From positions 1 through 5,598 of the forward strand of contig JANELJ010000153.1 in NCBI GenBank assembly GCA_024511395.1: a DNA stretch of 5,598 bases, written 5' to 3'. Below are positions 1-5,598 of this stretch, in pieces. How positions within the stretch are numbered: the first letter of the stretch is position 1; the number at the start of each line of letters is the position of its first letter. Source of the stretch: Gammaproteobacteria bacterium (lineage in GTDB: Bacteria; Pseudomonadota; Gammaproteobacteria; GRL18). Under the pieces are notes generated by a model that did not search any database, was not told the origin of the DNA, and saw nothing but the letters and a program-made list of their open reading frames with translations. Made by a program: the position numbers and the translations under genes.

Positions 1-2
1 AT

Positions 3-167
3 AATACGCCCTGGCGAAAGAATACACCCATTACTGCCGGAAGAATACGAATGGGATTGATAAGGTATTTTTCGCAGGTTAGGGTCAGGGACTGGTGGGA
101 TGGTAAGTCCCAAAAATTCCAGCCACCGGATACAGATATTTTAAGGCGATTTGAAGATTTGTTATAA
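3..167 (+). CDS. Transposase C-terminal fragment (5' part outside window)
   Basis: An open frame enters from the left edge and ends at TAA 165-167, giving 54 residues. It is rich in basic and aromatic residues (TPWRKNTPITAGRIRMG, then VRDWWDGKSQKFQPP). A TPWR...TPGR-like stretch followed by a G-K-S motif near the C-terminus resembles the tail of some DDE-type IS transposases as I remember them. That is a weak, recall-based match. No catalytic residue is visible because the DDE core would lie upstream. The alternative frame starting at base 1 is interrupted by stops near 58-63, so this frame is preferred. It could instead be the tail of an unrelated hypothetical protein. Confidence 0.4.
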   Translation, partial: NTPWRKNTPITAGRIRMGLIRYFSQVRVRDWWDGKSQKFQPPDTDILRRFEDLL

Positions 168-215
168 AAACAATTTCAAAACAGCTGGTTATAAACAAAT
201 CGTTAAAGAACGTAT

Positions 216-251
216 GAGCGAAACAGGACTCTCAAGGGTGAGCTGTCGCTC
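216..251. repeat. Imperfect palindrome at the IS end
   Basis: GAGCG (216-220) and ACAG (223-226) pair with CTGT (243-246) and CGCTC (247-251). CTC (229-231) can pair with GAG (240-242) inside. The structure lies between the transposase stop and the broken VWA gene, about 10-15 bases from the inferred junction, as expected for a subterminal IS palindrome. It has no following T-tract on the + strand, so it is not a typical intrinsic terminator. Confidence 0.45.
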
Positions 252-817
252 TAAACTTTAGTTAAATTAACAATCACCGCAATAATAATACCCATCATCC
301 AGCCGGAATCTTTTTCTGCAGGAGTAGCAGGTTCAGCGATTTCTACAATTTTTTCAGGGGATTTCTCAGCCTGCGGCTTTTCCGCTTCCGGCTCCAGTAG
401 TAAATTATCAAATTTAGGCAGGGTAAGCTGAATTGGGCGTGAAGTATAGTTTACCGGGCGGCCGCTGCGGGTACGGGTCAGCATGTGGATAACTATCTGG
501 TAATCCTTGTCCGGATCCAGTGCATCACTTTCATAACTACACTCCAGCAACTGCGGGTTAGCACGGTTCAGCTCAATGTTTCTGGATTGACCGTTTTCAA
601 TGAGTTGTGCGCTGATTTTCATTTTACGGGCATTTATCAATTCCAGGTTGGGTGAGACAAAGATCTGATGATAATTTTTTGCACTTTTCTGGATCTGATC
701 AACCCGGGTACTGATCAGGTCAATATCATGAACCAGTACGGAATGATTAATTTCCCGCTGAAAGGTTTCACTGCTGGCCTGAAATACAAAGTTATTTTTA
801 CCGATTTCCAGTGTTTT
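251..817 (-). pseudogene. VWA protein C-terminal remnant
   Basis: After two stops in this frame at 818-823, the frame is open down to TAG 251-253, giving about 188 codons. There is no ATG or GTG to start it; the first possible start is TTG at 638-640, without a visible ribosome binding site. The residues continue the beta-rich part of the VWA protein, then give an acidic linker with repeated EKP/EKS units (about 300-400), then a short hydrophobic run (GIIIAVIVNL) that is cut off. It lies in the same phase as the N-terminal fragment, which is why the two shifts compensate. It is unlikely to be made as a separate protein. Confidence 0.6.
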
Positions 818-1033
818 TTATTAGGGGATGTCTGTTGGGCACTGAAGGAAATAAACTGCAGAAAGTCATCGTCCGTTATTTTTTCATTATCATTGGTCAT
901 AAACAGAGAAATATTCAGGGTTTCTCCGGCAAACAGATTATTAGGAATACGGTTGGTCTGGATCTGCAGATTGGTGACAATCATAACCCGGTTATCCGGA
1001 TCGGTCTGGGCATTAATTGACCATTCTCCGGGT

Positions 1034-1906
1034 TTAGGACGGGATATGGTAATGAGATCGTAATTTTTTTCTGCCCGGTTCGACCACCTCAGTGGGTTTG
1101 GCGCCTTTGGGTTTAAATACCAGTAGAGTCAACTCCATAATGGAGTCATCCACCAGAAAGGTATTGTTAACCAGTGGTACCGTATTCCGTTTAGTGGTTT
1201 TTTCAAACAGGCGCAGAAAAATACGTTCAAGCTGTTCAGCATTATCCGTTTGCTCATAACCGACGTCTATTTTAGTGGATAATTGCTGTAAAAAATCATG
1301 GTCGGCATTGGCAGACAGGGCAATGGTATGAATGCTGGCCCCGGTTTTTTCGATTCTGGCCAGTAAAGTGGTCAGTATTCTTTTACGTTCAGCGGCATTT
1401 TTACTCTTGTCCTTGCTGATATCAATCATACCGTCGGTAAGCAGAATAATACTGCATTGATGCAGACGGGACGGCTTATCACCCCAGTCGGCAATAGCGG
1501 CTTCCAGAGCCAGACCGATATTGGTAAACATGTCTTTGGAGTGGATTTTAGTACTGGCCTTGCGGGCTTCGGCTTTCCATTTGTCATTGGTTACGTCGGA
1601 GCGGATCAAAGGGTCGGCTCTGGTGCCGAAAGTCCAGACATCGGCGGTGCTGTCTGGTGGTAATAAACCCACCAGCAGCCGCAGTGCCGGCAGGCGTAGA
1701 TTAGCCGGGTCATTTTTCTTCATACTTCCGGAAACATCAATCAGCACCCTGACATCACTGGTTTGCGGCTGCTGTTCGACCTGCTGAGCCGTCAGCCCTG
1801 TTATGGGAAACAGTAATGTTAACAAAACAGTCAGCAGAAGAACAAAATTGGAAAATGGGATTGTATCAGTAAAAAACTGCCGGACTGATGCAAAAAAAAT
1901 GAGCAT
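1034..1906 (-). CDS. Translatable VWA N-terminal fragment (290 aa)
   Basis: If the A7 tract at 1064-1070 is real and read literally, translation from ATG 1904-1906 ends at TAA 1034-1036. The product has 290 residues: signal segment, complete VWA domain and about 35 residues of the next domain, with a last nine-residue tail (LRSHYHIPS) that is frameshift noise. All MIDAS residues are kept (D57, S59, S61, T128, D158), so the domain could still bind Mg2+. It would lack the C-terminal membrane anchor and could be released into the periplasm, or stay tethered if the N-terminal segment is not cleaved. Whether it is stable cannot be seen from sequence. Confidence 0.6.
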   Translation of the reverse strand: MLIFFASVRQFFTDTIPFSNFVLLLTVLLTLLFPITGLTAQQVEQQPQTSDVRVLIDVSGSMKKNDPANLRLPALRLLVGLLPPDSTADVWTFGTRADPLIRSDVTNDKWKAEARKASTKIHSKDMFTNIGLALEAAIADWGDKPSRLHQCSIILLTDGMIDISKDKSKNAAERKRILTTLLARIEKTGASIHTIALSANADHDFLQQLSTKIDVGYEQTDNAEQLERIFLRLFEKTTKRNTVPLVNNTFLVDDSIMELTLLVFKPKGAKPTEVVEPGRKKLRSHYHIPS

Positions 1907-1952
1907 GTATTAACCTTGAAATAATCGTAGTAACTGATATTGAGTATCGGCC

Positions 1953-1958
1953 ATTATA
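1953..1958 (-). promoter_or_regulatory. Candidate -10 box for the VWA gene
   Basis: The minus strand reads a perfect TATAAT here, which puts the expected transcription start about 40 bases before the VWA ATG at 1906. No good -35 hexamer lies at 16-18 bases spacing and there is no extended TGn, so the call rests on the -10 box alone. Confidence 0.35.
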
Positions 1959-2037
1959 GAAAAAGCTTAAGTGCTTAATTTTTTCCAGATTTTTCTTAAT
2001 ATTGATCGACTTTGTAAAAATTAATTCCCTTAAGGTA

Positions 2038-2066
2038 ATGACGGATAGGTATAACAAGGATAAAAT
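2038..2066 (+). promoter_or_regulatory. Candidate sigma-70 promoter for fabB
   Basis: ATGACG (2038-2043, four of six matches to TTGACA) and TAAAAT (2061-2066, five of six matches to TATAAT) are separated by exactly 17 bases. Transcription would start near 2073, leaving a leader of about 30 bases before ATG 2103. TATAAC at 2050-2055 is a competing -10 box but lacks a good -35. Confidence 0.4.
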
Positions 2067-2102
2067 AGGGGCCTGATAAACTAAACTATGGTAGATCTGA
2101 CA

Positions 2103-3332
2103 ATGAAGCGAGTAGTAGTGACGGGAATGGGAGTCGTCTCCTGTCTGGGTAATGACAAGCAGACAGTTCTTGAATCTCTTCGCAATGGTAAATCCGGTAT
2201 CCAGTTTAAGGAAGAATACCGGGAAATCGGTATGCGCAGCCACGTTGCGGGCAGTGTGCATATTGACCAGGATGAATTTATTGACCGGAAAGTAAAGCGT
2301 TTTATGGGCGATGCTGCAGCCTTTGCCTATATTGCCATGCAGCAGGCTATTGCCGATGCCGGATTGTCAGAACAGGATGTGTCTAACGTAAGAACCGGGC
2401 TGATAGCCGGTTCCGGCGGTGCTTCCTCGGCCAACCAGGTTCAGGCGGCTGATATTATGCGTGAAAAAGGCATTCGCCGGGTTGGACCTTATATGGTGCC
2501 CCGTACCATGGCCAGCACCGTATCTGCCTGTTTGGCCACCCCGTTTAAAATTAAGGGGCTAAATTATTCTATCAGTTCAGCCTGTGCCACCAGTACTCAT
2601 TGTATCGGTAATGCTGTAGAACAGATTCAGTTCGGTAAGCAGGATATTGTTTTTGCCGGAGGTGGTGAAGAAGAACACTGGACGTTGAGTATGCTGTTTG
2701 ACGGTATGGGGGCTCTGTCCAGTAAATATAATGAAACACCAGAAACCGCTTCACGTCCTTATGATGAGAGCCGGGATGGTTTTGTGATTGCCGGCGGCGG
2801 CGGTATGCTGGTGCTGGAAGAACTGGAACATGCTCTGGCTCGCGGCGCAAAAATCTATGCTGAAATAACCGGTTATGGTGCGACTTCAGATGGTTCAGAT
2901 ATGGTGGCACCTTCAGGTGAAGGGGCAGTGCGCTGTATGCAGCAGGCATTAAGTACCGTTGATACTCCGGTTGACTATATCAATACTCATGGCACCAGTA
3001 CCCCGGTAGGAGATTTAAAAGAAATGCAGGCGATTAAAGAGGTGTTTGAAAGTGCCAGCCAGCCAATACCGCCTCTAAGTTCAACCAAATCTCTGACCGG
3101 TCACTCCCTGGGGGCTGCCGGTGTGCATGAAGCGATATACAGTCTGTTAATGATGGAACATAGTTTTATTACTGCATCAGCAAACTGCAATGTGCAGGCA
3201 ATTGATCCTGAAATGGCGGATATGCCTATTGTTCAGACCATGACTGAACAGCCGCTGGAAACGATTTTAAGTAATAATTTCGGCTTTGGTGGCACTAATG
3301 CTTGTCTGGTCTTCCATAAATATGCACAATAA
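2103..3332 (+). CDS. fabB: 3-oxoacyl-[acyl-carrier-protein] synthase I (FabB)
   Basis: FabB is the cytoplasmic elongating condensing enzyme of type II fatty acid synthesis. It joins malonyl-ACP to acyl-ACP by decarboxylative Claisen condensation. In gammaproteobacteria it is the synthase that extends the cis-3-decenoyl-ACP made by FabA, so it is needed for unsaturated fatty acids. The 409-residue product matches E. coli FabB (406 aa) along its length. It has nucleophile C161 in SSACATS, H296 in NTHGTSTP, K329 in [10 protein letters not shown]334, and the C-terminal glycine motif [10 protein letters not shown] (391-400). The motifs RSHV and AMDRKV-like IDRKVKRFM are FabB-type rather than FabF-type. 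Start 2103 (MKRVVVTG) is chosen because it aligns with the E. coli start; ATG 2088 would add five residues, and neither has a strong ribosome binding site (AGGGG at 2067-2071 is too far from both). No fabA lies next to it. The stop overlaps the following gene. Confidence 0.95.
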   Translation: MKRVVVTGMGVVSCLGNDKQTVLESLRNGKSGIQFKEEYREIGMRSHVAGSVHIDQDEFIDRKVKRFMGDAAAFAYIAMQQAIADAGLSEQDVSNVRTGLIAGSGGASSANQVQAADIMREKGIRRVGPYMVPRTMASTVSACLATPFKIKGLNYSISSACATSTHCIGNAVEQIQFGKQDIVFAGGGEEEHWTLSMLFDGMGALSSKYNETPETASRPYDESRDGFVIAGGGGMLVLEELEHALARGAKIYAEITGYGATSDGSDMVAPSGEGAVRCMQQALSTVDTPVDYINTHGTSTPVGDLKEMQAIKEVFESASQPIPPLSSTKSLTGHSLGAAGVHEAIYSLLMMEHSFITASANCNVQAIDPEMADMPIVQTMTEQPLETILSNNFGFGGTNACLVFHKYAQ

Positions 3333-4032
3333 TTCAGACAAAAGACACAGTAATGCAACGGTTCTGGTGGTTGATGATGAGCTGTTTAATCTGGAAATTA
3401 TTGAAGAATACCTGGACCAAGAAGGCTATACCCTTTTTACCGCTGAGGATGGTGATGATGCCTGGAAGCAGATGCAGGCAGAACCGGATAAGTTTGATGT
3501 GATCCTGCTGGATCGCATGATGCCGAGCATGGACGGCATGGAAGTGCTAGCGAAAATGAAAGCCCACCGCAAGCTCAAGTCTATTCCTGTCATCCTGCAG
3601 ACAGCCAAAGCCTCCCAGCAGAACATTATTGAAGGCATGAATTCCGGTGCCTATTATTATCTGACCAAGCCTTTTGATGATGAAATGCTGATCAATGCCG
3701 TGGAACACGGTAATCTGGATATTAAATACGAAGAAAAATCCCGCCTGGTGGTTCAGGATAAATGGCAAGAAGAGGTAGAAAACCGTCTGCAGCAGGAGCA
3801 GTATAAGGATAAAAAAGTACGGGTGCGCTTTAAACGGGAAGGGCGTTTTAATCGTATTTTGATCAAGGATGAAGGTAGTGGCTTTGACTGGCAGAATTAT
3901 CTGGAGCTGGATCCGATGCGTGCTTTTGATTCCCACGGCAGGGGAATTGCTATGGCAAAAATGATGAGTGTTGATAAAATCAAATATATGGGCAATGGCA
4001 ACCAGGTTGAACTGATTCTACAGGGCTGTTAA
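3322..4032 (+). CDS. Response regulator: REC fused to RsbW-like GHKL ATPase
   Basis: This is a 236-residue two-domain signalling protein. Residues about 12-120 are a receiver domain: acidic D18/D19, phosphoacceptor D64 (ILLDRMMP), T94 and K116 (LTKPF). The rest is a GHKL ATPase of the anti-sigma kinase type: N-box E121...N125-A...H129-G130-N131, G1 box D183-E-G-S-G-F, and a G2-like G206-R-G-I-A-M-A. Such proteins usually use the receiver to control an RsbW-like kinase or binding output, which is an inference here because no partner gene is visible. The oddity is the junction: the receiver's last helix runs straight into the N-box, so the linker and first ATPase helix are missing. Start ATG 3322 overlaps the end of fabB by 11 bases, which suggests translational coupling; the frame is open further upstream (to 3286) but that would only add fabB-overlapping residues. 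Confidence 0.85.
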   Translation: MHNNSDKRHSNATVLVVDDELFNLEIIEEYLDQEGYTLFTAEDGDDAWKQMQAEPDKFDVILLDRMMPSMDGMEVLAKMKAHRKLKSIPVILQTAKASQQNIIEGMNSGAYYYLTKPFDDEMLINAVEHGNLDIKYEEKSRLVVQDKWQEEVENRLQQEQYKDKKVRVRFKREGRFNRILIKDEGSGFDWQNYLELDPMRAFDSHGRGIAMAKMMSVDKIKYMGNGNQVELILQGC

Positions 4033-4041
4033 AAAGGATGT

Positions 4042-4605
4042 TTACAGGCTGTTGTTGCTGGTATCAGTACGTTTGTGGTCACTATTTTCTGTAAAATTGT
4101 CCTCACTGTCCTGCTCAGTATAAGCCGTACTAGTTTGAGTCTGCAGCGGCAGGCTGAAAGAGATGGTGGTTCCCTGTCCGAAAATACTATGTGCTTTAAT
4201 AACCCCTTTATGTCCCTCGATTATTTCCTTACAGATCGCTAAACCCAGTCCGGTGCCGCCGGCACCCGTATTAGTTTTACTGCTTTGTACAAACTGGTCA
4301 AAAATAGTTTCCAGTTCATTAATCGGCACCCCAATGCCTTCATCCTTAACATCTACCCGGATAGCTGACTGCTTGTTTATCAGCTGTTTTCTGGCCCCGG
4401 ATTTATCTTCAATCGTAGTATAGGAAAACGCGATGGTAATGACAGAATCCGGCGGGGAAAATTTAATGGCATTGGAGAGCAGGTTATGGATGACCTGCAT
4501 AATTCGCTCCTTATCACAGGTAACACTGGTATCAATTTCATTACCGATCATTTTAATGGTTAATTTTTTCTCGGCAATGAGGGCTTTTAATTCTGCAATT
4601 ACCAA
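4042..4605 (-). pseudogene. Kinase fragment: HATPase domain
   Basis: After the stop, the same frame could restart at TTG 4603-4605 and give 187 residues: a complete HATPase_c domain (N-box N41/N45, D88 in DEGIG, GGTGLGLAI at 116-123) and a 35-residue polar tail. No clear ribosome binding site precedes the TTG. If made, it could still bind ATP and might act in trans on the HisKA fragment, as separated EnvZ domains can do in vitro. That is speculation for this protein. Confidence 0.5.
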
Positions 4606-4617
4606 GGATACCAGATC

Positions 4618-5496
4618 TTACAGAGAATTATAGATGAAGTTGAAGTCCATTTTTTCTGCTTCAAGTTTGGACAGATCCAGCAGGTCGTTTAAGAGCAGCA
4701 GCAGTCTCTGACCGCTTAAGTGAATACGTTCAAAGTAACTGTGCAGTTTGTCCTGTGAAGGATCGTCAGTATTTTTCAGACCGATACTGGAAAAGCTGAG
4801 GATACCATGCATGGGAGTACGCAGTTCATGGGAAATATTGGCCAGAAATTCTGATTTGGAACGGTTGGCCCGCTCAGCGGCTTCTTTGGCCTGTTTCAGA
4901 TCGGCCGTCTGGACACTGATTAATTCTTCCAGGTGGGTCCGGTTACGCTGCAGTTCCCGCTCGGCATTTTTTTGTGATGTAATATCACTATGGGTATTGA
5001 TAACCCGAACAGGTGAGCCTTTAGAGCCCACTTCTACCACTTTTCCGCGATTGAGGAACCACTTGTATTGTCCTGTGCGGGTTTTAAAACGGTATTCTAT
5101 CTGGAAAAAGTTGAGCTTGCCTTTTTTAAGGGTGTCCGCCATATCAGACACTTTCTGTTTATCATCTGGGTGCAGCAGTTTTCCCCAGTCTTCCAGAGTG
5201 TTGGGAATTTCTCCAACCGGGTAGGCCAGTATACTCGACCAGCGGGGACTGACATACAGTTCTCCGGTGACCAGGTTGATTTCCCAAAGCACATCATTCC
5301 TGCCTTCCAGGGTAAATTTTAATCGTTCCTGGGTTTTGGATAAGGTCTCCAGAAGCTGATTTTTTTCTGCTATTTCCTGTTTTAACTGTTCATTGGTTTT
5401 GCGTAATTCCAGAGTATGGTTATAAGCTTCATCTTCCAGTTGTTCTTTCTTTTTATTTAGCTGTTGTTGCAGTGTATCTAGTCCGACCTGAATAAA
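4618..5496 (-). pseudogene. Kinase fragment: coiled coil, PAS and HisKA
   Basis: This part ends at TAA 4618-4620 after residues FIYNSL. From the first common start codon (GTG 5290-5292) it gives 224 residues; that start cuts into the beginning of the PAS domain, so it is not a natural start. The product would dimerise and carry the phosphoacceptor histidine but could not phosphorylate it, since it has no ATP-binding domain. About 67 further codons are open upstream to 5496 and encode a heptad-like coil, which shows the gene once began further right. Confidence 0.6.
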
Positions 5497-5515
5497 TCAT
5501 AGCACATTGATTTAT
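5492..5515. repeat. 8-bp inverted repeat at the broken kinase 5' end
   Basis: ATAAATCA (5492-5499) and TGATTTAT (5508-5515) are perfect reverse complements around an 8-base loop. The left arm covers the point where the kinase reading frame stops (TGA on the minus strand, 5497-5499). It may be an operator, the foot of an mRNA hairpin, or part of a mobile-element end. Confidence 0.45.
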
Positions 5516-5598
5516 AAGGAAATATTGCTTGATTATGGGTGTTAAATTTGCAGGTTTTTGGTAAAATAAGCCTTATTACCTTGCAAATTTCCAGACCA
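5497..5598. other. AT-rich non-coding edge, possible mobile-element end
   Basis: No convincing open frame crosses this stretch on either strand, and the kinase cannot be extended into it in any frame. It contains two inverted repeats and has a more AT-rich look than the genes. It could be the kinase promoter region, a small inverted-repeat element, or the start of an IS that cut the kinase. The window ends too early to decide. Confidence 0.3.
5544..5590. repeat. Nested inverted repeat (hairpin)
   Basis: Outer arms AAATTTGCA (5544-5552) and TGCAAATTT (5582-5590) are perfect reverse complements. Inside them GGTAA/TTACC (5560-5564, 5576-5580) and AATAAG/CTTATT (5565-5570, 5572-5577) are also complementary, with small bulges. 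The result is a nearly symmetrical 47-base structure in non-coding DNA. It lacks the GC-rich stem of an intrinsic terminator. Confidence 0.45.

Larger units (their letters stand above)
1..262 (+). mobile_element. Probable insertion-sequence right end (partial)
   Basis: This stretch holds the end of a transposase-like reading frame (stop at 165-167), then about 95 non-coding bases with a palindrome at 216-251. It stops where the neighbouring VWA gene loses its sequence, at roughly 258-268. The junction is placed by inference: the minus-strand VWA frame reads a normal membrane segment (GIIIAVIVNL) and then ends after three odd residues (TKV) and a stop at 251-253. That is what an element inserted into the 3' end of the gene would produce. 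The other end of the element is outside the window, so terminal inverted repeats and a target-site duplication cannot be checked. The IS family is not established. Confidence 0.45.
251..1906 (-). pseudogene. VWA-domain envelope protein, frameshifted and 3'-truncated
   Basis: Read through both shifts, this is one gene of about 551 codons. It starts at ATG 1904-1906, with CAAGG (1914-1918 on the + strand) 7 bases upstream as a ribosome binding site. Order of parts: a signal or anchor segment (hydrophobic about residues 21-38, possible cleavage after LTA-40); a VWA domain with MIDAS residues D57-x-S59-x-S61, T128 and D158; a beta-rich segment beginning near residue 247 that recalls the gammaproteobacterial TIGR03503 family; an acidic Pro/Glu linker; and the start of a C-terminal membrane helix. 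Frame 1 ends at 1034 because the A-tract at 1064-1070 has seven bases where six would continue the protein. The continuation frame then runs to a shift in the A6 tract at 814-819, where seven would be needed to return to the first frame. The 3' end is cut inside the membrane helix by IS-like DNA. A role in envelope protein interaction is inferred from the domain only. Confidence 0.75.
1907..2102. other. Divergent intergenic region
   Basis: This AT-rich gap separates the VWA gene (leftward) from fabB (rightward) and must hold the promoters of both. I see a TATAAT on the minus strand (1953-1958) and a -35/-10 pair on the plus strand (2038-2066). I see no palindrome that I would call a FabR- or FadR-type operator, no riboswitch and no RNA gene. 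A 4-bp stem (AAGC 1963-1966, GCTT 1973-1976) followed by a T-run is too weak to call a terminator. Confidence 0.5.
4042..5496 (-). pseudogene. PAS-HisKA-HATPase sensor kinase, nonsense-interrupted and 5'-truncated
   Basis: One frame encodes, in order: a coiled coil (about 5490-5310, Gln/Glu/Lys/Leu-rich); a PAS_3-type domain (about 5285-4970, with WEINLVTGELYVSPRW, HPDD and a PAC-like DITSQKNAE end); a second short coil; a HisKA domain with phosphoacceptor H in SHELRTP (codon 4828-4830); then an ATPase domain with N-box NLLSNAIKF, G1 DEGIGVP and G2 GGTGLGLAI. It would autophosphorylate the histidine and pass phosphate to a response regulator. TAA at 4618-4620 separates HisKA from the ATPase domain; the frame is identical on both sides, so one base change explains it (for example CAA to TAA). 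Upstream, the frame stops at 5497-5499 and contains no ATG before the PAS domain, so the N-terminus has probably been lost. The polar tail after the ATPase domain carries no receiver. It converges on the REC-GHKL gene with 9 bases between stops. Confidence 0.8.

Noticed and set aside
668..1063. 131-codon plus-strand open frame
   Set aside because: It lies antisense to the middle of the VWA gene, whose minus-strand reading gives coherent family-like protein sequence. This is a shadow frame.
1034..1072. Programmed ribosomal frameshift in the VWA gene
   Set aside because: The zero frame would need a +1 shift (or -2) on AGA AAA AAA, not the -1 shift normally favoured by A-rich slippery sites. 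A second, opposite shift would also be needed downstream. Indel or sequencing error is simpler.
1963..1984. Intrinsic terminator upstream of fabB (AAGC/GCTT stem with T-run)
   Set aside because: The stem is only four base pairs with low GC, and no plus-strand gene lies upstream that needs terminating.
1866..2261. 131-codon minus-strand open frame across the VWA start and fabB start
   Set aside because: It overlaps the divergent promoter region and the first part of fabB on the opposite strand, has no recognisable domain and no ribosome binding site.
2088..3332. FabF instead of FabB
   Set aside because: The SSACATS and NTHGTSTP motifs are shared by both, but the IDRKV..FM, RSHV and [27 protein letters not shown] stretches follow E. 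coli FabB closely.
4612..4625. Programmed stop-codon readthrough in the kinase
   Set aside because: The stop is TAA followed by G, not a known leaky context such as UAG/UGA with CAR-YYA or CUAG. No structure supporting selenocysteine or pyrrolysine insertion is expected at TAA.
4748..5224. 158-codon plus-strand open frame
   Set aside because: It is antisense to the PAS and HisKA domains of the kinase. The Ser/Arg-rich, domain-free product is typical of a shadow frame.
1..5598. CRISPR array, tRNA, rRNA or toxin-antitoxin genes
   Set aside because: No regularly spaced direct repeats were seen, no tRNA-like cloverleaf was recognised by eye in the short non-coding stretches, and no small paired genes occur.

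Overview
The window looks like chromosomal DNA of a gammaproteobacterium. The main evidence is one intact, highly conserved gene, fabB, whose product follows the Escherichia coli FabB pattern almost motif for motif. The other genes are a von Willebrand factor A (VWA) protein, a response regulator and a sensor histidine kinase. Most of these are damaged, and transposon-like DNA lies at the left edge. This suggests an accessory or decaying part of an IS-rich genome. That is an inference, because sequencing or assembly errors could mimic some of the lesions.

Layout, left to right. Bases 1 to about 262 look like the right end of an insertion sequence: the C-terminus of a probable transposase on the + strand, then a non-coding tail with a palindrome. 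This DNA abuts the 3' end of a VWA gene on the - strand (251-1906). The VWA gene is cut off inside its C-terminal membrane segment. It also carries two compensating single-base shifts, both in poly(A) tracts. Bases 1907-2087 are a divergent promoter region. It serves the VWA gene on the left and, on the right, fabB (2103-3332) and an overlapping response-regulator gene (3322-4032).

The response-regulator product joins a receiver (REC) domain to an RsbW/SpoIIAB-like GHKL ATPase domain. The two domains meet with almost no linker, as if an in-frame deletion had fused them. Convergent to it, 9 bases away, is a PAS-HisKA-HATPase histidine kinase on the - strand (4042-5496). One in-frame TAA separates its dimerisation/phosphoacceptor domain from its ATPase domain. 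Its reading frame also ends upstream at 5497 with no usual start codon. The last 100 bases are non-coding, AT-rich and contain two inverted repeats, and could be the edge of another mobile element.

Functional picture. FabB is the condensing enzyme needed for unsaturated fatty acid synthesis and appears fully functional. The kinase and the REC-GHKL protein could once have been a cognate pair feeding a partner-switching output, but no anti-sigma antagonist or sigma factor gene is in the window. The VWA protein was probably a cell-envelope protein with an exported MIDAS domain and a C-terminal membrane anchor. The contrast between an intact essential gene and broken signalling and envelope genes is the most notable pattern here.
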